Shown here: one piece after another, positions 60,939-64,000 of the stretch
Layout of the letters: every line of letters starts with the position of its first letter
Numbering within the stretch: the first letter of the stretch is position 1
NCBI RefSeq assembly: GCF_046292685.1
Contig: NZ_JBKBQM010000003.1
Span: 38,137 to 102,136 of the forward strand
Reading direction: 5' to 3'
Source: Wagnerdoeblera sp046292685
GTDB taxonomy: Bacteria > Pseudomonadota > Alphaproteobacteria > Rhodobacterales > Rhodobacteraceae
Length of the DNA stretch: 64,000 nt
Translations under genes and position numbers: made by a program
Notes under the pieces: generated by a model
Told to the model about the DNA's origin: nothing
What the model saw: the letters and a program-made list of their open reading frames with translations, nothing else
Database searches by the model: none

Positions 60939-62114
60939 TCAGATCCGCTCGATCGCCAGGGCAATGCCCTGACCGCCGCCGATGCACATGGTGATCAGCG
61001 CGCGGCGGCCGCCGGTGCGCTCCAGCTCGTGCAGCGCCTTGACGGTGATGATGGCGCCGGTCGCCCCCACCGGATGCCCCAGCGCGATGGCCCCGCCGTT
61101 GGGGTTGACCCGGGCCGGGTCCAGCCCCAGCGCCTTGTTCACCGCCAGCGCCTGCGCCGCAAAGGCCTCGTTCGATTCGATCACGTCGAAATCGCCCACC
61201 GTCAGCCCGGTGCGCGCCAGCAGCGCCTGCACCGCCGGAATCGGCCCGATGCCCATGACCCGCGGCGCCACCCCGGCATGGGCATAGCCCAGCACCCGCG
61301 CCCGCGGTGTCAGCCCGGCGCGCGCCGCCGCCTCGGCCCGCGCCAGCACCAGCGCCGAGGCGCCGTCGTTGATGCCGCTGGCATTGCCCGCGGTGACCGT
61401 GCCGTCCTTGCGGAACACCGCCTTCAGCCCGGCGAGCGCCTCGAGGCTGGTGGCCTTGGGGTGTTCGTCCTGGACAAAGGCCTCGACCCCCTTGCGGGTT
61501 TTCACCTCGACCGGCACGATCTGGCTGGCGAACCGCCCATCGGCAATCGCCACCGCGGCGCGGCGCTGGCTTTCCAGCGCAAAGGCATCCTGTTCGGCGC
61601 GGCCGATCTGGTGGTCTTCGGCCACGTTTTCCGCCGTCACGCCCATGTGCCCGGTGCCGAAGGGGCAGCTCAGCGTGCCGGTCAGCATGTCGATGGCCCT
61701 GGTGTCGCCCATCTTCTGCCCGAAGCGCGCGGCGGGCAGCGCATAGGGCGCGCGGCTCATGGCCTCGGCCCCGCCGGCCAGGGCGAAATCGGCATCGCCC
61801 AGCATCAGCGCCTGCGCGGCCGACACGATGGCCTGCACCCCCGACCCGCACAGCCGGTTCACGTTCATCGCCGGCACCGCCTCGGGCACGCCGGCCTGAA
61901 TCGCCGCGACGCGGGACAGATACATGTCGCGCGGCTCGGTGTTGATGATGTGGCCGAACACCACATGGCCGATCTGCCCGGGCTCCACCCCGGCGCGCTC
62001 CAGCGCGGCGCGGGCCACCACGGTGGCGGTTTCGGTCGGCGGCACGGCAGACAACGCGCCCCCGAAGGTGCCGATGGCGGTGCGGACGCCAGAGAGGATG
62101 ACGATGTCGGACAT
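60939..62114 (-). CDS. Acetyl-CoA acetyltransferase (thiolase)
   Basis: A 391-residue thiolase. The acyl-accepting cysteine is in VNRLCGSGVQA (near residue 88), the histidine in LGHPVGATGA (near 347) and the second cysteine in MCIGGGQGIAL (near 377). Asn-Glu-Ala-Phe (VIESNEAFAAQ) is also present. It cleaves acetoacetyl-CoA or 3-ketoacyl-CoA, or condenses two acetyl-CoA. The start MSDIVILSG at 62114 is 4 bases after the maiA stop, so the two form an operon. Acetoacetate from tyrosine breakdown would be a fitting substrate after CoA activation. Confidence 0.93.
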   Translation of the reverse strand: MSDIVILSGVRTAIGTFGGALSAVPPTETATVVARAALERAGVEPGQIGHVVFGHIINTEPRDMYLSRVAAIQAGVPEAVPAMNVNRLCGSGVQAIVSAAQALMLGDADFALAGGAEAMSRAPYALPAARFGQKMGDTRAIDMLTGTLSCPFGTGHMGVTAENVAEDHQIGRAEQDAFALESQRRAAVAIADGRFASQIVPVEVKTRKGVEAFVQDEHPKATSLEALAGLKAVFRKDGTVTAGNASGINDGASALVLARAEAAARAGLTPRARVLGYAHAGVAPRVMGIGPIPAVQALLARTGLTVGDFDVIESNEAFAAQALAVNKALGLDPARVNPNGGAIALGHPVGATGAIITVKALHELERTGGRRALITMCIGGGQGIALAIERI

Positions 62115-62118
62115 GGCT

Positions 62119-62754
62119 TCAGCCTTTCGGTTGGAAACGGTCGGGATGGGCGGCCTGCACGGCCGGCAGGTCATGCAGCGCGGCGGTGATGGCGGTCAGG
62201 CGCGGCAAGGCGGCGGTCTCCACGCCCCAGCGCGCGGCATTGTACATCTGCGGCACCAGGCACAGGTCCGCAAGGCTTACCCGGTCGCCGTGGCAAAAGC
62301 GGCCGGTGGCGGGGTGGTCCAGCATCCGCTCCAGCGCGGCAAGGCCGGGGGCGATGAACTGGTGCATCCAGCCTTCCATCGTGATCGCGCCGCCCGAGGC
62401 CGACACCGCGTGCCGGGCCACCGACAGGTTGCACACGGGGTGAATCTCCATCGCCACGGCATGGGCCAGCGCCCGCACCCGCGCGCGCCCCACCGCATCG
62501 GCCGGCAGCAGGCCCAACCCGCGGGTTTCGTCCAGGTATTCCAGAATCGCCAGCGACTGGGTCAGCCGCAAACCGTCGATCTCCAGCGTCGGCACCAGGC
62601 CTTGCGGGTTGCGCGCCAGGTTCTCGGGGCCGCGATGTTCGGCCGTCAGCAGGTTCACGGCGCGGCTTTCCCAGGGGATGCAGGCGAGGTTCAGCCCGAT
62701 CCGCACCCGGTAGCTCGCGCTGGAGCGCCAGTAGTCGTAAAGCACCGCCGCCAT
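62119..62754 (-). CDS. maiA: Maleylacetoacetate isomerase (zeta-class GST)
   Basis: A 211-residue zeta-class glutathione transferase. The active-site motif SSASYRVRIGL is at residues 11-21, and NPQGLVPTLEIDGLRLTQS is the glutathione-binding loop. It isomerises maleylacetoacetate to fumarylacetoacetate in tyrosine/homogentisate breakdown, or a similar maleylpyruvate. It is upstream of a thiolase in one operon. Fumarylacetoacetase and homogentisate dioxygenase are not in the window. Start ATG at 62754. Confidence 0.93.
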   Translation of the reverse strand: MAAVLYDYWRSSASYRVRIGLNLACIPWESRAVNLLTAEHRGPENLARNPQGLVPTLEIDGLRLTQSLAILEYLDETRGLGLLPADAVGRARVRALAHAVAMEIHPVCNLSVARHAVSASGGAITMEGWMHQFIAPGLAALERMLDHPATGRFCHGDRVSLADLCLVPQMYNAARWGVETAALPRLTAITAALHDLPAVQAAHPDRFQPKG

Positions 62755-62982
62755 TCGCCCCCCTCCCCGGTCCGCCCCCCCCCGGGGGGCCGGCGCCACC
62801 TTGCCGCAGCGCGGCGCCGACATTCGCACCCGCGGCGCGACCCCGATCATCGCATCCGCCGCCGAGGCGTCAAGGGCCAAAGCCCGCGCGGGGCAAGGCC
62901 CGCGCGCCGGCCTGCGGGGGCTTGAGCCTGCCGCCGCGCCGGTCCACCTTCGGGCGGCCCAGCCCCAGACGGAGAGCCTGCC

Positions 62983-63408
62983 ATGTCCTGCCTGTTCTGC
63001 CGCATCGCCGCCGGCGAACTGCCCGCGCACCGCATCCATGAGGATGCCGAGGTGCTGGCCTTTCTCGACCTGCACCCGATCCGGCCCGGGCATGTGCTGG
63101 TGATCCCCCGCGACCATCATGTCTGGTTCGAGGACATGCCCGAACCGCTGGCCGCCCGCGTCATGGCGGTGTCGCAGCGCCTCGCCCGGGCGCTGAAAGC
63201 CACCGAAGGGGTCGAGCGCGTGGCCATGGTCTTTACCGGTATCCACGTGCCCCATGCCCACGCGCATCTGGTGCCGATGCACCACCTGCACGATATCAGC
63301 TCGGCCGCCTATCTGGCCAATGGCCTCGACAGCTACAGCCTGCCGCCGCAACTGGCCCCCGCCGAAATGTCCGCCATCGCCGAGCGGCTGCGCAAGGCCC
63401 TGGCATGA
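62983..63408 (+). CDS. HIT-family hydrolase
   Basis: A 141-residue HIT protein, starting MSCLFCRIAAGELPAHRIHE. The triad is HVPHAHAHLVPMHH near residues 90-103. The initial Cys-x2-Cys (with later His residues) is the zinc site seen in Hint-like proteins. It hydrolyses nucleotidyl phosphoramidates or diadenosine polyphosphates. It overlaps the next gene by ATGA, giving a two-gene unit, and is divergent from maiA with a 228-base gap holding no other gene. Confidence 0.93.
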   Translation: MSCLFCRIAAGELPAHRIHEDAEVLAFLDLHPIRPGHVLVIPRDHHVWFEDMPEPLAARVMAVSQRLARALKATEGVERVAMVFTGIHVPHAHAHLVPMHHLHDISSAAYLANGLDSYSLPPQLAPAEMSAIAERLRKALA

Positions 63409-63833
63409 GCGGCGGGGCCGCGCGCGTGCTGGTCTATGGCACGCTGATGTCGGGCGGGCGCAACGCCGCGCTGATGGCCGGCGCGCGGCTGGTGCAGGCC
63501 CCCGCGCTGACGGCCGATGCCGCCTGGACCATGGCACAGTTCAACTCCGCCTCCAGCCCCGGCCGCCAGACCCCGGGCGTGCGCGCCGGCGGCACGCACC
63601 GCATCCTGGGCGAGGTCTGGGAGGTGGATGCCGAAGGCCTCGCCCGCCTCGACCGGCTGGAACAGAACGGCCTGCGCTACCGGCGGCAGATGGTGGCGCT
63701 GGCCGGCGGGGGGGCGGCGTGGATGTATGTGCTGGTCGCCCCCGATGCCCCTTCCGACCGGCAGGACCGGATCGTGATCGACCCGGCGACAGGTGCGGCG
63801 ATGTGGGACCGGGTGGAACCGCAGGCGGGGTGA
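63405..63833 (+). CDS. Gamma-glutamylcyclotransferase-family protein
   Basis: A 142-residue protein of the GGCT/AIG2 fold. The signature VYGTLMSGGRNAALMAGARL lies near residues 10-29, and HRILGEVWEVDAEGLARLDR carries the conserved acidic residues. It could release 5-oxoproline from gamma-glutamyl amines or peptides, or act on a related substrate. It is translationally coupled to the HIT gene. Two tandem hairpins follow its stop. Confidence 0.88.
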   Translation: MSGGAARVLVYGTLMSGGRNAALMAGARLVQAPALTADAAWTMAQFNSASSPGRQTPGVRAGGTHRILGEVWEVDAEGLARLDRLEQNGLRYRRQMVALAGGGAAWMYVLVAPDAPSDRQDRIVIDPATGAAMWDRVEPQAG

Positions 63834-63859
63834 ACGGTGGCTTTCAGCACCGGCAACAA

Positions 63860-63931
63860 TGGCCGAGGCCATCGCCTCGGCCAAGCGGCGCCCCGTCAGC
63901 CGTCCCGCCGGTGGCCCGAAAGGCCACCGGC
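63860..63931 (+). terminator. Tandem hairpins downstream of the HIT-GGCT unit
   Basis: TGGCCGAGG and CCTCGGCCA (63860-63883) make a perfect 9-bp stem with a 6-base loop. GCCGGTGGCC and GGCCACCGGC (63907-63931) make a perfect 10-bp stem with loop CGAAA. No U-tract follows either. They probably terminate or protect the transcript. Confidence 0.6.
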
Positions 63932-63944
63932 CAGGGGCCGGCCC

Positions 63945-64000
63945 GGGGGGGGGGGGGGGGCCCCGCGCCGCGGGGGGGGGCGGCGGGGGCGGCCGCGGGC
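63945..64000. other. G-run low-complexity end, probable artefact
   Basis: The last bases consist of long G runs broken by short C-rich stretches, unlike any other part of the window. This looks like poly-G sequencing or assembly noise at a contig end. No feature should be inferred from it. Confidence 0.6.

Noticed and set aside
1..64000. tRNA, rRNA, riboswitch or CRISPR loci
   Set aside because: I looked for cloverleaf arms with TTCGA loops, spaced direct repeats and conserved riboswitch cores in the gaps and saw none. A covariance-model scan would be decisive.

Overview
The window looks like a chromosomal segment of an alphaproteobacterium of the Rhodobacterales (Rhodobacteraceae/Paracoccaceae). 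The basis is a very high G+C content with almost every third codon base G or C, dense ATGA and TGATG gene overlaps, and signature neighbourhoods of that order: tsaD-gpsA-yciI-EVE, hemD-mitofilin-hemY, glcD-glcE-small membrane protein-glcF, and a GT14/DUF5928-like glycosyltransferase beside a sulfotransferase. The species is not identifiable from sequence reading alone. Most content is metabolic housekeeping and catabolism. No tRNA, rRNA, CRISPR array, prophage or complete insertion sequence was seen.

Layout. 1-2.4 kb: the 5' part of a phosphonate-type ABC ATPase, two VOC-fold proteins and a divergent MarR regulator. 2.5-8.0 kb: an sn-glycerol-3-phosphate/sugar-type (Ugp-like) ABC transporter with one ATPase, two tandem paralogous binding proteins and two permeases. 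8.0-9.2 kb: a scar of decayed sequence holding an IS3-family transposase remnant broken by a palindromic insert and a C-terminal remnant of a second, IS630-like transposase. 9.2-11.0 kb: one gene fusing acetate kinase to a PduL-type phosphotransacylase. 11.2-17.7 kb: tsaD, gpsA, yciI-like and EVE genes, divergent from hemD, mitofilin and hemY. 17.8-23.5 kb: tamB and tamA, the outer-membrane translocation module. 23.5-25.9 kb: the two enzymes that make polyamines via carboxy(nor)spermidine, ended by a clear terminator. 26.0-29.1 kb: a partial homoprotocatechuate locus (hpaR, hpaE, hpaD). 29.1-32.9 kb: an MFS carrier, an M32 carboxypeptidase and heme A synthase. 32.9-34.1 kb: a decayed aromatic O-demethylase half-gene and a LysR pseudogene. 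34.0-36.6 kb: a sulfotransferase divergent from a glycosyltransferase. 36.6-39.1 kb: a HIT protein and FadH-type 2,4-dienoyl-CoA reductase. 39.3-46.7 kb: DUF1285, divergent from a MoxR-DUF58-DUF4159-membrane protein operon. 46.8-52.9 kb: an M23 peptidase, secreted proteins, phenylalanine hydroxylase with its divergent Lrp-type regulator, and a trypsin-like protease. 53.0-57.2 kb: glycolate oxidase subunits. 57.3-63.8 kb: gamma-glutamyltransferase, a fatty-acid desaturase with a divergent XRE regulator, thiolase, maleylacetoacetate isomerase, HIT and gamma-glutamylcyclotransferase genes. The last ~60 bases are G-runs that look artefactual.

How the genes connect. Several belong to aromatic and amino-acid carbon flow: PhhA makes tyrosine, MaiA acts late in tyrosine (homogentisate) breakdown, HpaD/HpaE act in 4-hydroxyphenylacetate breakdown, and thiolase, FadH and the AckA-PduL fusion handle acyl-CoA and acetate. 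The regulatory DNA is unusually readable. Clear inverted repeats lie upstream of glcD, between hpaR and hpaE, and between the Lrp gene and phhA. A direct repeat precedes the XRE gene. Strong hairpins follow both binding-protein genes. A repeated hairpin-plus-ATATTT motif occurs in two intergenic gaps.
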